A stretch of 32,793 nucleotides of DNA from Soehngenia longivitae (GCF_004684055.1 NZ_SRIB01000013.1:1-32793); one strand, 5' to 3'; positions 24,041-32,793 are shown, counted from the stretch's first letter. Notes: generated from the sequence alone by a model not told the origin. Made by a program: numbers and translations.

Positions 24041-25363
24041 GTGATTATTGGAAATGGTACAGTCATAACAAACGATGAGAAAAACACATTGATAGAAGAT
24101 GGAGCGATTCTCATCAAGGACAATTTTATTGCAGAGGTTGGAAGTTTTAAAGACTTGATAACAAAATACAAAGATGAAGAAGTAATAGATGTAGATGGGA
24201 AACTGATTATGCCAGGATTTATATGTGCTCATAGTCACATTTATTCAGCATATGCTAGAGGAATGAACGTAAATAAAAATACATCTGGGTTTTTAAATGT
24301 ATTAGAAAATTTATGGTGGAATCTAGATAAAAAATTGAGCTTAGAAGATGTAAAATTAAATGCTTATACCACTTACATCGAATCCATAAAAAATGGTGTG
24401 ACAACATTAATTGATCATCATTCAAGTCCAAATGCCATAGATGGGAGTTTATATAAAATAAAAGAAGCTGCCACAGAGATTGGTATTAGAACTAGTTTAT
24501 GCTATGAAGTAACCGACAGAGATGGATACATCAGGAGAGATTTAGGGATAAAAGAAAATGTTAACTTTATCAAATATTGTCAAAATGACAATTCTGACAT
24601 GATTAAAGCATTATTTGGGCTTCATGCATCATTTACACTATCTGATGATACGCTCTATAAAGTTAAAGAAGCTTCAAATGGATTGGACACTGGATTTCAT
24701 ATCCACGTAGCTGAAGGCATACATGATCAATTTGATTCTCTAAAAAAATACGAGAAGCGAGTAGTAGAGAGGTTGTTTGACTTTAATATATTAAACGAAA
24801 AATGTATTGCAGTGCATTGCGTACATATAAATCCACTTGAGATGGAAATATTAAAGCAAACTAATACAAATGTAGTGCATAATCCTCAAAGCAATATGAA
24901 CAATGCAGTAGGATGCCCTAACGTATTGAGAATGATGGATATGGGCATAAACGTTGGATTAGGGACCGACGCATACACGAATGATATGTTCGATTCAATG
25001 AAATGTGCTAATATATTGCATAAATTTAATACTTATGATAACACGGTGGGCTTTAATGAAACAAAGAAAATGCAATTTGAAAATAATCCTAAGCTATTGA
25101 AAAATTATTTTAAACATGAACTTGGAATAATAAAAGAAGGTGCATATGCTGATGTTATTACACTTTCTTATGATCCGACAACCCCACTAGATGAGAGCAA
25201 TTGGTTTGGGCATCTCATATTTGGCTTAAGTGGGAGAGATGTCAACGATACTATGGTAAATGGAAAATTCGTGATGAGAGATCGTGAAATTTTGACAGTA
25301 GATGAGAGAAGAATTAATGCAAATTCAAGACAAAGAGCAAAAGAAATTTGGAGATTGATTTAA
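24041..25363 (+). CDS. ssnA: SsnA aminohydrolase
   Basis: The 440-residue protein is an amidohydrolase-superfamily enzyme of the SsnA group. Metal-binding His residues are in CAHSHIYSAYARG. Family motifs LENLWWNLDKKL, IDHHSSPNAIDGSL, FHIHVAEG and GLGTDAYTNDMF (metal-binding Asp) follow, as does HNPQSNMNNAVG. It should hydrolyse an amino-substituted or cyclic amide nitrogen compound; the true substrate is not fixed by sequence. I place the start at GTG 24041 because AAGGAGTGA lies 6 nt upstream and E. coli SsnA begins at this point; an upstream TTG at 24008 has no such site. It follows ygfK by 35 nt. Its partner genes are the same as in E. coli. Confidence 0.93.
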   Translation: MIIGNGTVITNDEKNTLIEDGAILIKDNFIAEVGSFKDLITKYKDEEVIDVDGKLIMPGFICAHSHIYSAYARGMNVNKNTSGFLNVLENLWWNLDKKLSLEDVKLNAYTTYIESIKNGVTTLIDHHSSPNAIDGSLYKIKEAATEIGIRTSLCYEVTDRDGYIRRDLGIKENVNFIKYCQNDNSDMIKALFGLHASFTLSDDTLYKVKEASNGLDTGFHIHVAEGIHDQFDSLKKYEKRVVERLFDFNILNEKCIAVHCVHINPLEMEILKQTNTNVVHNPQSNMNNAVGCPNVLRMMDMGINVGLGTDAYTNDMFDSMKCANILHKFNTYDNTVGFNETKKMQFENNPKLLKNYFKHELGIIKEGAYADVITLSYDPTTPLDESNWFGHLIFGLSGRDVNDTMVNGKFVMRDREILTVDERRINANSRQRAKEIWRLI

Positions 25364-25385
25364 CACAATCTTAGGAGGTTTAAAA

Positions 25386-26744
25386 ATGGAAAAAAGTACA
25401 AATAAAAACACATCTTTGTTCAGTTTAGATGGAAATCCTAGCTTGAAAGTGGCACTCCCAATGTCATTGCAGCACTTATTAGCAATGATTGTAGGGAACG
25501 TATTACCTGCATTAGTATTATCAGGTGCAATCGGATTAGATGCTAATCAAAGGATTCAATTAGTACAAGCCAGTATGTTTATTGCTGCAATTGGAACCTT
25601 TCTTCAGTCTTTTCCTATATTCAGGATTGGCTCAGGGCTTCCGGTAATCATAGGAGTTAGCTTTGCATATATCCCAACTATATTAGCAATAGGTGGAGAA
25701 TATGGTATAGGAGCTATATTTGGGGCTCAAATATTTGGTGGATTGACAGCATTTGCAGTAGGTATTTTTATTAAGAAAATAAGAAAATATTTTCCTCCAA
25801 TGGTCGCAGGAACGGTGGTTTTCACAATAGGGCTATCTCTTTATAGAGTTGCAGTAAACTACATGGCTGGAGGATTTCAGTCAACTGACCCTAGATATGG
25901 AGGATTAATTTATTGGGGAATTGCAGTGTTGACTTTAGTTGTGGTATTGCTATGTAATATGTTTGGAAAAGGATATGTTAAACTTGCAGCTATTTTAATC
26001 GGAATCATAGTAGGATATATTGCAAGTTTGATGGCTAACATAGTTTCATTCGACAGTATTCAAACAGCATCATGGTTTAATTTGCCTAAGATTATGCCAT
26101 ATAAATTTGAATTTCCACCTGCAGCTATTGCAACGATGATGGTCATGTTTGCTGTTAATGCTGTACAAGCAGTTGGCGATTTTTCAGGAACTACAGTAGG
26201 TGGCTTGGATAGAGAACCTACAGATGAAGAACTTTCAAATGGAATTAAAGCAAACGGAGTTTTGAGTATTATAGGGTCTTTTATAGGCGCATTGCCAACA
26301 GCAACATATAGCCAAAATGTAGGCATAGTTGCAATGACTAAAGTAGTTAGCTTAAAAGTTTTTAGATTGACTTCACTTTTTATATTGGCAGCTGGATTTG
26401 TGCCTAAATTTGGCGCTTTCATGACATCTATACCACAATGTGTCATAGGCGGAGCTACAATATCTGTATTTGCACAAATTACAATGACGGGAATGAAATT
26501 GATAGTTCAAGATGAAATGTCAGTTAGAAACACGACTATAGTAGGGCTTGGAATTGCACTAGGAATGGGTATAACGCAAATACCTGCTGAAGGACTTCAA
26601 TATTTGCCAGAGTGGTTTAGAATGGTATTTGCAAGTTCGCCAGTTGTCCTTGCTACAGTGGTTGTATTTGTACTAAATCTTATTTTGCCAAATAAGACAT
26701 TAGCTGAGGAAGAAGCTGAAAGGAAAGCCATTGAAAACAAGTAG
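25386..26744 (+). CDS. NCS2-family xanthine/uracil/urate permease
   Basis: The 452-residue protein is a nucleobase:cation symporter-2 permease with about 12-14 hydrophobic segments. Characteristic stretches include MSLQHLLAMIVGNVLPALV (residues 22-40), FRIGSGLPVIIGVSFAYIPT, DFSGTTVGGLDREPTDEEL and GALPTATYSQNVGIVAMTKV, which hold the substrate-binding Glu/Asp and the NCS2 signature. Its place in the operon points to uptake of xanthine or uric acid, like XanQ or UacT. The specificity cannot be read confidently. TTAGGAGG is the ribosome binding site. No purine riboswitch fits in the 22-nt gap before it. The C-terminus is short and basic. Confidence 0.93.
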   Translation: MEKSTNKNTSLFSLDGNPSLKVALPMSLQHLLAMIVGNVLPALVLSGAIGLDANQRIQLVQASMFIAAIGTFLQSFPIFRIGSGLPVIIGVSFAYIPTILAIGGEYGIGAIFGAQIFGGLTAFAVGIFIKKIRKYFPPMVAGTVVFTIGLSLYRVAVNYMAGGFQSTDPRYGGLIYWGIAVLTLVVVLLCNMFGKGYVKLAAILIGIIVGYIASLMANIVSFDSIQTASWFNLPKIMPYKFEFPPAAIATMMVMFAVNAVQAVGDFSGTTVGGLDREPTDEELSNGIKANGVLSIIGSFIGALPTATYSQNVGIVAMTKVVSLKVFRLTSLFILAAGFVPKFGAFMTSIPQCVIGGATISVFAQITMTGMKLIVQDEMSVRNTTIVGLGIALGMGITQIPAEGLQYLPEWFRMVFASSPVVLATVVVFVLNLILPNKTLAEEEAERKAIENK

Positions 26745-26751
26745 GGGTATT

Positions 26752-26771
26752 AGGTAAATCATTTTTTACCT
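26752..26771 (+). other. Weak hairpin before the hydantoinase gene
   Basis: AGGTAAA (26752-26758) can pair with TTTACCT (26765-26771) over a 6-nt loop in the 48-nt gap between permease and hydantoinase genes. There is no adjacent T-run, so it is at most a weak pause or processing site. Confidence 0.4.
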
Positions 26772-26792
26772 TTAAATCTTAGGAGGCAAAGC

Positions 26793-28205
26793 ATGAAAAC
26801 ATTGATTAAAAATGGACTTATAGTAAACCCTGATGCATCTTTTTATGGATCGGTTTTGATAGAAGATGGGACTATTACGGAGATGGGTAAAATTGAAAAC
26901 ATAAGTGATTGCAATGTGATTGATGCAGAAGGAGAATTAGTTATTCCGGCAGGAGTAGATGTGCACACTCACATGGACTTGGATTTAGGAAATTTTAGAG
27001 CAGTTGATGATTTTTATTCTGGATCAATTGCTGCATTATATGGAGGTACTGCTACAATAGTAGATCATATAGCTTTTGGCCCGAAGAATTGTGATTTGAG
27101 ATACATGATAGATCAATATCATAAATTAGCAGATGGTAGATCTGTTTGCGATTATTCATTTCATGGGGTAATTCAACAAGTAAATGATAGTATATTTGAC
27201 GAGATGAAAGAACTAGCCAAAGAAGGGATAACGAGTTTTAAGATATATCTTACTTATGACAATAGATTGTCAGATGAAGAAATATTAAGAGCTATGGACA
27301 TAGCGAAAAAATTAGAAGTAACCCTAGCAGTTCATGCTGAAAATCATGGGATAGTAACATATTTAAGGCAATATTTTGGAGAAAAGGGATACAAAGAACC
27401 AATATATCATGCTCTTTCAAGGCCAAATAAGTCAGAAAGTGAAGCCATAAGTAGAATGATAGCTCTTTCTGAAATAACTGGGTATCCAAATTTGTACTTT
27501 GTCCATGTATCTACTAAAGAAGGACTAAATGAAATAATAAACGCTAGAAAAAATGGAGCGAAGAATATATATTGTGAAACCTGCACACAATATTTAACTT
27601 TGGACAAAGAAAAATATGAAATGGATAGCAATGAAAGTGTAAAATATATAATGGCTCCTCCCTTGCGAACGAAGGAAGATATTGAAGCTCTTTGGAGAGG
27701 GATCGAAAACAAAGATGTTGATGTCATAGCAACTGATCATTGCCCGTTTATGCTTGACCAAAAAATCGTTGGAAAAGAAGATTTTAGGTTATCACCTGGC
27801 GGTGTTGGTGGTGTTGAAGAAAGAATGGAACTAGTTTTGACTGAGGGGATAAGAAGAGGAGTTTCTCTAAATAACTTAATTGAAAAATTGTGTTCAAATC
27901 CAGCTAAGATCTTTGGAATTGATAAAAAAGGGAGCATAAATATTGGAAATGATGCTGACATTGCAATACTGAAAAAGCAAAGATATACCATTTCTAAATC
28001 AAATCGACATTCTAAATCAGATTACACTGTGTATGAGGGTTTTGAATCGGACTTTAAAGTAGATAAAGTGCTGCTAAGAGGCGATATTGTAATAGACAAT
28101 GGGAAAACATTTAATGAATTAAAAACAGGGAAGTTTATAAAAAGAAGTCAAAAGATAAGTGATAAATTTCTATCTAACTTATATAGAAATGTAGAAATGA
28201 GGTAA
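26793..28205 (+). CDS. hyuA: Hydantoinase/dihydropyrimidinase, HyuA-like
   Basis: The 470-residue cyclic amidohydrolase has all hydantoinase landmarks. H58 and H60 are in VHTHMDLDLG, K150 in ITSFKIYLTY is the lysine that is carboxylated to bridge two metals, and VHAENHGIV, FVHVSTKEG and VIATDHCPF supply further ligands and the catalytic Asp. It opens cyclic diamide rings such as hydantoins and dihydropyrimidines. In this cluster the natural ring is probably a purine-derived imidazolone or dihydropyrimidine, an inference. CTTAGGAGG precedes the ATG. The end overlaps the ribosome binding site of the next gene, 4 nt downstream, so the two are translationally coupled. E. coli hyuA has the same neighbours. 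Confidence 0.95.
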   Translation: MKTLIKNGLIVNPDASFYGSVLIEDGTITEMGKIENISDCNVIDAEGELVIPAGVDVHTHMDLDLGNFRAVDDFYSGSIAALYGGTATIVDHIAFGPKNCDLRYMIDQYHKLADGRSVCDYSFHGVIQQVNDSIFDEMKELAKEGITSFKIYLTYDNRLSDEEILRAMDIAKKLEVTLAVHAENHGIVTYLRQYFGEKGYKEPIYHALSRPNKSESEAISRMIALSEITGYPNLYFVHVSTKEGLNEIINARKNGAKNIYCETCTQYLTLDKEKYEMDSNESVKYIMAPPLRTKEDIEALWRGIENKDVDVIATDHCPFMLDQKIVGKEDFRLSPGGVGGVEERMELVLTEGIRRGVSLNNLIEKLCSNPAKIFGIDKKGSINIGNDADIAILKKQRYTISKSNRHSKSDYTVYEGFESDFKVDKVLLRGDIVIDNGKTFNELKTGKFIKRSQKISDKFLSNLYRNVEMR

Positions 28206-28209
28206 AAAA

Positions 28210-30822
28210 ATGTATACCCTAAACATTAACGATACTATTTATAGTGTAAAAGAAGACATGCTGCTTATAGATTATTTAAGAGACGTGCTAAAAATTACAT
28301 CTGTAAAGGATGGTTGTAAAGAAGGTGCTTGTGGCACATGCACAGTTATAATAGACGGAAAAACTCAAAGAGCATGTACACAAAAATTGTCTAGATTAGA
28401 GAATAAAAAAATACAAACCATCGAGGGTTTCACACAAAGAGAAAGAGATGCTTTTGTGTATGCTTTTGGAAAAGTAGGGGCAGTTCAATGTGGATTTTGT
28501 ATACCGGGAATGGTTATATCTGGGAAATGTTTGTTAGATAAAAATCCTAATCCAACTAAAGAAGACGTGAAGATGGCAATAAAGACGAATATTTGCAGAT
28601 GCACTGGATATAAGAAAATAGAAGAAGGAATATTATTAGCAGCAAAGATATTGAGAGAAAATTTGGAAATTCCTGAATTTGATAATCACATAAAATTAGG
28701 CGAAATAGTAAAAAGAGTAGATGTAGAAGATAAAGTACTTGGCACAGGGAAATATGCAGATGATTATTATGTAGATGGCATGTTATATGGTAAAAATGTA
28801 TTTACTAAATATGCAAGGGCTAAAATACTTTCGATCGATACTTCGAAAGCAGAACAATTAGAAGGTGTGGTTGCCATTTACACAGCAAAAGATATTCCCG
28901 GCAATAGGTATATTGGACATTTAGCAAAGGATTGGCCAGGTATGATCGACATAAATGAACAGACAAAGTGCATAGGCGACACTCTGGCAATGGTTGTGGC
29001 AGAGACTAAAGAAATAGCACAGAAAGCGTGTGAACTAGTAGAAGTTCAATACGAAATCTTAAAACCAATAACAAGCCCTGAAGAAGCTAAACAAGAAGGT
29101 GCTCATCAAATACATGGTGAGGGATTTATGCATTTTGGTAAGTTTAGAGTTCCTGAAAACAACTTATTTGATCATGAAGAAGTTAAAAGAGGAGATGTAG
29201 AAAGTCAATTTAGGAAAGCTAAGTATTTTGCAGAAGGAACATTTGAACTTCCTCCCACAGAACATGCTTTTATGGAAGTTGAATCCGCACTTGCAATGCC
29301 TTACGAAGATGGCGTTTATGTAATTACAGGAGGGCAAGGGATATACGATGAATACAATGAAATAAGGGAGTATTTAGGGATTCCAAGAGAAAAGGTAAGA
29401 ATCCATTCTGCTTATGTAGGTGGAGGATTTGGCGGCAAGGAAGACATGAGCGTGCAGCATCAAGCTGCACTGTGTGCATATTTGACAAAAAGACCAGTTA
29501 AAGTTTCATTTACAAGACAAGAAAGCATTAATTATCACCCAAAAAGACATGCTATGAAGATATATGCAAAAATTGCCTGTGATGAAAACGGAAAATTTTT
29601 AGCTATGAAAGCTAGACTCACCTCAGATACTGGCGCATATGCTTCACTTGGTGGTCCAGTATTGCAACGAGCGTGTACTCATATGGGGGGACCCTATAAT
29701 TACCAAAACGTCGATATAGAAGGGAATGCTTATTATACAAATAACCCACCTGCTGGAGCTTTTAGAGGATTTGGAGTAACACAATCAGTTGCAGTTATAG
29801 AGTGTTTAATAAATGAATTAGCTCAAAAAACTGGATTATCAGGTTGGGAGATAAGATATAGGAATGCTATAAGACCGGGAGAAGTACTACCTAATGGACA
29901 GATTGCAGATGAGGGTACTGCCATGGCGGAAACATTGGAAGCTTTAAAAGATGAGTTCTATAAATATGAGAATGATCCAAATTATTATGTTGGTATTGCT
30001 TGTGCTATGAAGAATTCAGGAATAGGCGTTGGATTAAAAGATACTGGGAGATGTAATCTAAAAATAAAAGATGGTAAAGTGCATATTAAATCATCTGCTG
30101 CTGATATGGGTCAAGGGATACAAACTGTTTTAATGGAGATAGTTGCATACACTACAGGATTGACAACAGACAAATTGATTGTCGAGCATCCTGACACAGA
30201 ATACACACCTGATTCAGGAACTACTACTGCATCAAGGCAGACGGTTTTTGCGGGAGAAGCAGCAAGAATTGCAAGTACACAACTAAAAGAAGACCTAGAC
30301 AAAGGATTTACACTTAGTGACTTGAATGAGAAGGAGTATAAGGGAGAGTTTGACTACAAAACTGATCCTATGGGTTCAGACAAAGAGAACCCAGTGAGCC
30401 ACATCGCTTATGGGTATGCTACTCAGATTTGTGTATTAGATAAGGACGGAAAAGTTGTCAAAGTATTTGCTGCACATGATGTTGGAAAAGTCATAAACAA
30501 AACTGGGGCAGAAGGTCAGGTTGAAGGTGGAATCGCAATGGGGCTGGGGTATGGATTGACTGAAGATTTTCCATTAAAAGATGGAGTGCCTCAAGTAAAA
30601 TTAGGAACACTTGGTTTATTTAAAGCTCACCAGATGCCAGAAATTGAGGTTAAATTGATAGAAAAAAACCCAGCGGATAAACCTGCTTATGGAGCGAAGG
30701 GAATAGGAGAAATTGTGGCAACACTTATGGCTCCTGCTTTACAAAATGCTTATTATAAAAAAGACGGGATATTTAGATATAAATATCCATTAGAAAATAC
30801 ATTTTACAGCAAGAAGAAATGA
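28210..30822 (+). CDS. xdhD: Molybdenum xanthine dehydrogenase, fused 2Fe-2S and Mo domains
   Basis: The 870-residue protein joins an N-terminal plant-type 2Fe-2S domain (CKEGACGTC, C36/C41/C44/C56), a second all-helical 2Fe-2S domain (QCGFCIPGM and NICRCTGY, about 95-136) and a molybdopterin-binding domain. The last contains VGGGFGGKEDMS, PAGAFRGFGVTQ, SAADMGQGIQT and the catalytic Glu in GAKGIGE near residue 835. No FAD domain is present. It matches the selenium-dependent xanthine dehydrogenase family (TIGR03311) and E. coli XdhD. The selenium in that family is a labile ligand, and I see no in-frame TGA for selenocysteine. It should hydroxylate or dehydroxylate purines such as xanthine and urate. 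Electrons must go to a separate partner. It is the last gene of the operon, with a terminator 8 nt later. Confidence 0.95.
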   Translation: MYTLNINDTIYSVKEDMLLIDYLRDVLKITSVKDGCKEGACGTCTVIIDGKTQRACTQKLSRLENKKIQTIEGFTQRERDAFVYAFGKVGAVQCGFCIPGMVISGKCLLDKNPNPTKEDVKMAIKTNICRCTGYKKIEEGILLAAKILRENLEIPEFDNHIKLGEIVKRVDVEDKVLGTGKYADDYYVDGMLYGKNVFTKYARAKILSIDTSKAEQLEGVVAIYTAKDIPGNRYIGHLAKDWPGMIDINEQTKCIGDTLAMVVAETKEIAQKACELVEVQYEILKPITSPEEAKQEGAHQIHGEGFMHFGKFRVPENNLFDHEEVKRGDVESQFRKAKYFAEGTFELPPTEHAFMEVESALAMPYEDGVYVITGGQGIYDEYNEIREYLGIPREKVRIHSAYVGGGFGGKEDMSVQHQAALCAYLTKRPVKVSFTRQESINYHPKRHAMKIYAKIACDENGKFLAMKARLTSDTGAYASLGGPVLQRACTHMGGPYNYQNVDIEGNAYYTNNPPAGAFRGFGVTQSVAVIECLINELAQKTGLSGWEIRYRNAIRPGEVLPNGQIADEGTAMAETLEALKDEFYKYENDPNYYVGIACAMKNSGIGVGLKDTGRCNLKIKDGKVHIKSSAADMGQGIQTVLMEIVAYTTGLTTDKLIVEHPDTEYTPDSGTTTASRQTVFAGEAARIASTQLKEDLDKGFTLSDLNEKEYKGEFDYKTDPMGSDKENPVSHIAYGYATQICVLDKDGKVVKVFAAHDVGKVINKTGAEGQVEGGIAMGLGYGLTEDFPLKDGVPQVKLGTLGLFKAHQMPEIEVKLIEKNPADKPAYGAKGIGEIVATLMAPALQNAYYKKDGIFRYKYPLENTFYSKKK

Positions 30823-30830
30823 GAATGTTA

Positions 30831-30867
30831 GATGAGCTAATTGATATCAATTAGCTCATCTGCTTTT
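30831..30867 (+). terminator. Terminator of the purine operon
   Basis: A perfect 30-nt palindrome with half GATGAGCTAATTGAT (30831-30845 and 30846-30860) folds into a long stem, followed by TGCTTTT. It ends the eight-gene operon. Confidence 0.8.
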
Positions 30868-31174
30868 AAACTGAATATAAAAACCACAACAAGTCTACAA
30901 TAAATATCCATAAAAAAATAATTTTTTTATTTGATTTACTCTTTTCCTAGTACAATAAATTTCTATTAATACAACCAAATAGCATCAATTTCTATTATTG
31001 TATTAGGCTTGCTATTTGGGACATTGCCTTTTAATACTGAATTTCATGCATCAATTCGAGAGGTTTTTATTGAATGGTACGAAAGATTGACCTTGTTTAG
31101 ATGCTAAGTAAGATACTTGGTATTGTACTTGAATATATAAATAGTTTAATGTATGCTTAATGAAAGGTGATTTC
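30868..31174. other. Intergenic region with a possible gene remnant
   Basis: CCAAATAGCA (30975-30984) has an inverted copy at 31010-31019. A plus-strand frame from about 30970 to 31107 reads IIVLGLLFGTLPFNTEFHA then SIREVFIEWYERLTLF and ends at TAA. It has no ATG and no ribosome binding site, and looks like the tail of a lost gene that I do not recognise. AAAGGTGA at 31164-31171 is the ribosome binding site of the next gene. I found no convincing promoter. Confidence 0.35.
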
Positions 31175-31789
31175 ATGAAAAAACTTATATTGCTTATAGT
31201 GGTAATAGTTTTAACAGGGTTTATAGTAATAGGCTGTACTAATCAAAATCCTCCTGATGAAAATATAGAATTACCAGAAGGTACAGATCAACAAGTATTA
31301 TCTGATGATCAACTAGTTCAATATGAAGGTAAGATAGCTATAATCACTGAAGATGTAGTTTTAAAAGACCCATATGTAATTACAGTATATACTAATGATA
31401 ATAATATTTATCAAACATTAGAAAATGAGGAATTTCAATTAAATAAAAATGACATGGTAATAGTAATTGAGGGAAATGGTAATGAATGCAGAGTTGTTCA
31501 AGCATTTGGGGATATTCCACGTATTCGAGGAACAGTTGATAAAAGTAAACTTAATTTTGATGAGTCACTTTTTGCCAATAATGCTAACCAAGCTGTTGTA
31601 AAAAATGCAATGAGCTATGATGAAATTGATGGTAATGAAAAAGGGTTACAAGCTGGAGTAGGGATAGTATTAGAGCGAAAAGAAGACTGGGTAAGGATGT
31701 CCATGCCTATGCAGGAATCTGATCTTTGGTTTAAATCAGAAGATCTGTCATATGATTTTGATACATCAGTAATTGATATTAAAAACTAA
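31175..31789 (+). CDS. Predicted lipoprotein of unknown function
   Basis: The product is about 204 residues. It starts MKKLILLIVVIVLTGFIVIGC: a basic N-terminus, a hydrophobic segment and a lipobox (VIGC, Cys near residue 21), so it should be exported, lipid-modified and held on the outer face of the membrane. The mature part is acidic and has no family motif I recognise. The C-terminal stretch GIVLERKEDWVRMSMPMQESDLWF could be a small beta domain. ATG 31175 is chosen over the ATG at 31160 because AAAGGTGA lies between them and the signal peptide begins at the second. The next intact gene is also a lipoprotein. Confidence 0.8.
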   Translation: MKKLILLIVVIVLTGFIVIGCTNQNPPDENIELPEGTDQQVLSDDQLVQYEGKIAIITEDVVLKDPYVITVYTNDNNIYQTLENEEFQLNKNDMVIVIEGNGNECRVVQAFGDIPRIRGTVDKSKLNFDESLFANNANQAVVKNAMSYDEIDGNEKGLQAGVGIVLERKEDWVRMSMPMQESDLWFKSEDLSYDFDTSVIDIKN

Positions 31790-31882
31790 TATAATATAAT
31801 TATTCCTTTGCAAATGATCCATTAAAATAAAATTAATCAGAAGTATTGGAAAATACTACTTGATTTAAAGAAGAGATAAGTA

Positions 31883-32094
31883 ATGAAAAAGAAGAATATA
31901 ACAACAACTTCAATTTTAATAATTATTATAATTGCTATAGCAGTATGGGTAAGAAGCATTAATGTTAATCCCTTAAAAAGCATAAATACATATGTTTGAC
32001 TTCACTTGTGTAATTGAGTAGCTATAACTTATAATGCAAATAAAGTGATAAGGGCAATGGTCACAGAACTAAAAAACGAAAGGATGACATTATG
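31883..32094 (+). pseudogene. Possible decayed signal-peptide gene
   Basis: ATG 31883 opens a 38-codon frame with a basic start (MKKKNITTTS), a hydrophobic segment of about 12 residues and then VRSINVNPLKSINTYV before TGA at 31997. The same frame continues after a second TGA as VAITYNANKVIRAMVTELKNERMTL to a TGA at 32092-32094. The pattern is that of a small secreted or membrane protein gene broken by two stops. The alternative is a chance short frame. No family was recognised and the ribosome binding site is weak. Confidence 0.3.
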
Positions 32095-32112
32095 AAAACA
32101 TTGGAGGTTATC

Positions 32113-32595
32113 ATGAAAAAAAGAACAATCATATTACTTGTTATGGCGTATGTGCTTGTATTAGCTGGATGTACTTCGCAAGAAGAACAGACAGAAACTG
32201 AATCTTTGGTTGGGTATATAGTTATTGAAGACAATACATTATATTTGGATAGAGTTGAAATAGTTACAATTGAAGATATTGATAGAATAGCAGAACTTGA
32301 ATTAAATCAAAATGAGGATCTTCCTAATGGGTATTATATTTATAACCCAGACATAGAGAAAGAGGAATATGAATTAACAGACAAAACATTATATACTTTT
32401 ATTGATTCGGATCTTCTTTTTATAAATGATAAAGACAGCGATAGATCTTATACTACTACAAAAAAAGAAGAATTCATTCAACATTTGGAAACATCATATT
32501 CTGATGAACCTCCTGCTCAAAGAGTTCCTTTCTTTATTGAAGTGAAAGATGGTGAAGTAATAAGTATCACAGAAAAACTTGAGTTCACAATTTAG
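32113..32595 (+). CDS. Predicted small lipoprotein
   Basis: The 160-residue product begins MKKRTIILLVMAYVLVLAGC, with a basic start, a hydrophobic core and a clear lipobox (VLAGC, Cys 20). The mature domain starts near SLVGYIVIEDNTLYLDRVEI and ends with FFIEVKDGEVISITEKLEF. I recall this LVGYVVIxDNTLYLDxVE ... FxIEVKDGxVISITE pattern from a family of uncharacterised Firmicutes lipoproteins. ATG 32113 is preceded by TTGGAGG at the right distance; the in-frame ATG at 32092 lies upstream of that site and would add an unlikely leader. Function is unknown. No terminator is visible after it. Confidence 0.82.
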   Translation: MKKRTIILLVMAYVLVLAGCTSQEEQTETESLVGYIVIEDNTLYLDRVEIVTIEDIDRIAELELNQNEDLPNGYYIYNPDIEKEEYELTDKTLYTFIDSDLLFINDKDSDRSYTTTKKEEFIQHLETSYSDEPPAQRVPFFIEVKDGEVISITEKLEFTI

Positions 32596-32793
32596 TTAAA
32601 TGAGGGATTTAGTTCCTTGTGCAAATATCTACAGGACACATACTAAATTTTGACTGTATAAAAATTAATAGTTATTTATTGATAGGCTATATTACAGTCG
32701 GACATGGTTATATTTGTAAGACCAGCTATTAAAAGTCAAGAGATAAATTAATTTATTTTGCCTTTGCGATTATAGAATTTCTGTCAGAACCCG
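32596..32793. other. AT-rich region at the right edge
   Basis: I see no gene, strong hairpin or clear promoter in these 198 bases. The window may end upstream of another gene. Confidence 0.5.

Noticed and set aside
25364-25385. Purine riboswitch before the permease gene
   Set aside because: The gap is only 22 nt and inside an operon; there is no room for an aptamer.
28210-30822. Selenocysteine in the selenium-dependent XDH
   Set aside because: The frame has no internal TGA; selenium in this family is a labile cofactor ligand.

Overview
The window is low-GC DNA with strong AGGAGG-type ribosome binding sites and gene families typical of Clostridia or Tissierellia-like anaerobes. It shows a chromosomal segment with three blocks: a CRISPR/type III accessory region (about 1-12520), a small DNA-maintenance cluster (12679-15785), and a sigma-54-controlled purine (uric acid/xanthine) degradation operon with its likely activator (15869-30860). 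Two lipoprotein genes follow at the right edge. No rRNA or tRNA genes were seen. The genus cannot be named from the sequence.

Left block. Positions 1-1200 hold insertion-sequence debris: IS21-like end repeats and a decayed ISLre2-type transposase with five in-frame stops. A small DUF3784-like membrane protein gene lies among it. A very large CRISPR array follows (87 repeats, 86 spacers, 1212-6957). It is transcribed leftwards: the repeat ends in ATTGAAAC on the minus strand, the degenerate terminal repeat is at the left end, and a leader with a promoter and a long hairpin lies on the right. Beyond the leader, also reading leftwards, are a TIGR03986-like RAMP gene, an inserted IS element, csx20 (predicted ring nuclease family) and csx2 (CARF-HEPN ribonuclease). 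Removing the IS with one TA copy restores a tight csx2-csx20-RAMP operon in which Csx20 gains four residues. No cas10, csm/cmr, cas1, cas2 or cas6 is in the window, so crRNA processing and interference must depend on genes elsewhere, or the locus is a remnant or something unusual. Several spacers are diverged copies of one another: three encode the same C-terminal peptide of one protein and two encode another peptide, differing almost only at synonymous positions. The cell has therefore sampled related mobile elements repeatedly.

Middle block. dnaX, ybaB and recR form the usual Firmicutes replication/recombination cluster, ended by a terminator and followed by a DNA-deoxyinosine glycosylase gene.

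Right block. A YgeV-like sigma-54 activator gene and a dedA gene precede a textbook -24/-12 promoter (18456-18470). This drives ygeX, ygeW, ygeY, a short ygfK, ssnA, an NCS2 purine permease, a hydantoinase and a two-domain molybdenum xanthine dehydrogenase, ending at a 30-nt palindromic terminator. This gene set matches the anaerobic uric-acid/purine catabolic cluster known from gut bacteria and from E. coli ygeV-ygfU. The permease imports the purine, XDH and YgfK do redox chemistry on the ring, hydantoinase, SsnA and YgeY open and trim it, YgeW recovers a carbamoyl group and YgeX deaminates diaminopropionate to pyruvate and ammonia. The order of steps is inferred. YgfK here lacks the GltD-like central module of the E. 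coli protein, and no FAD subunit or carbamate kinase is in the window.
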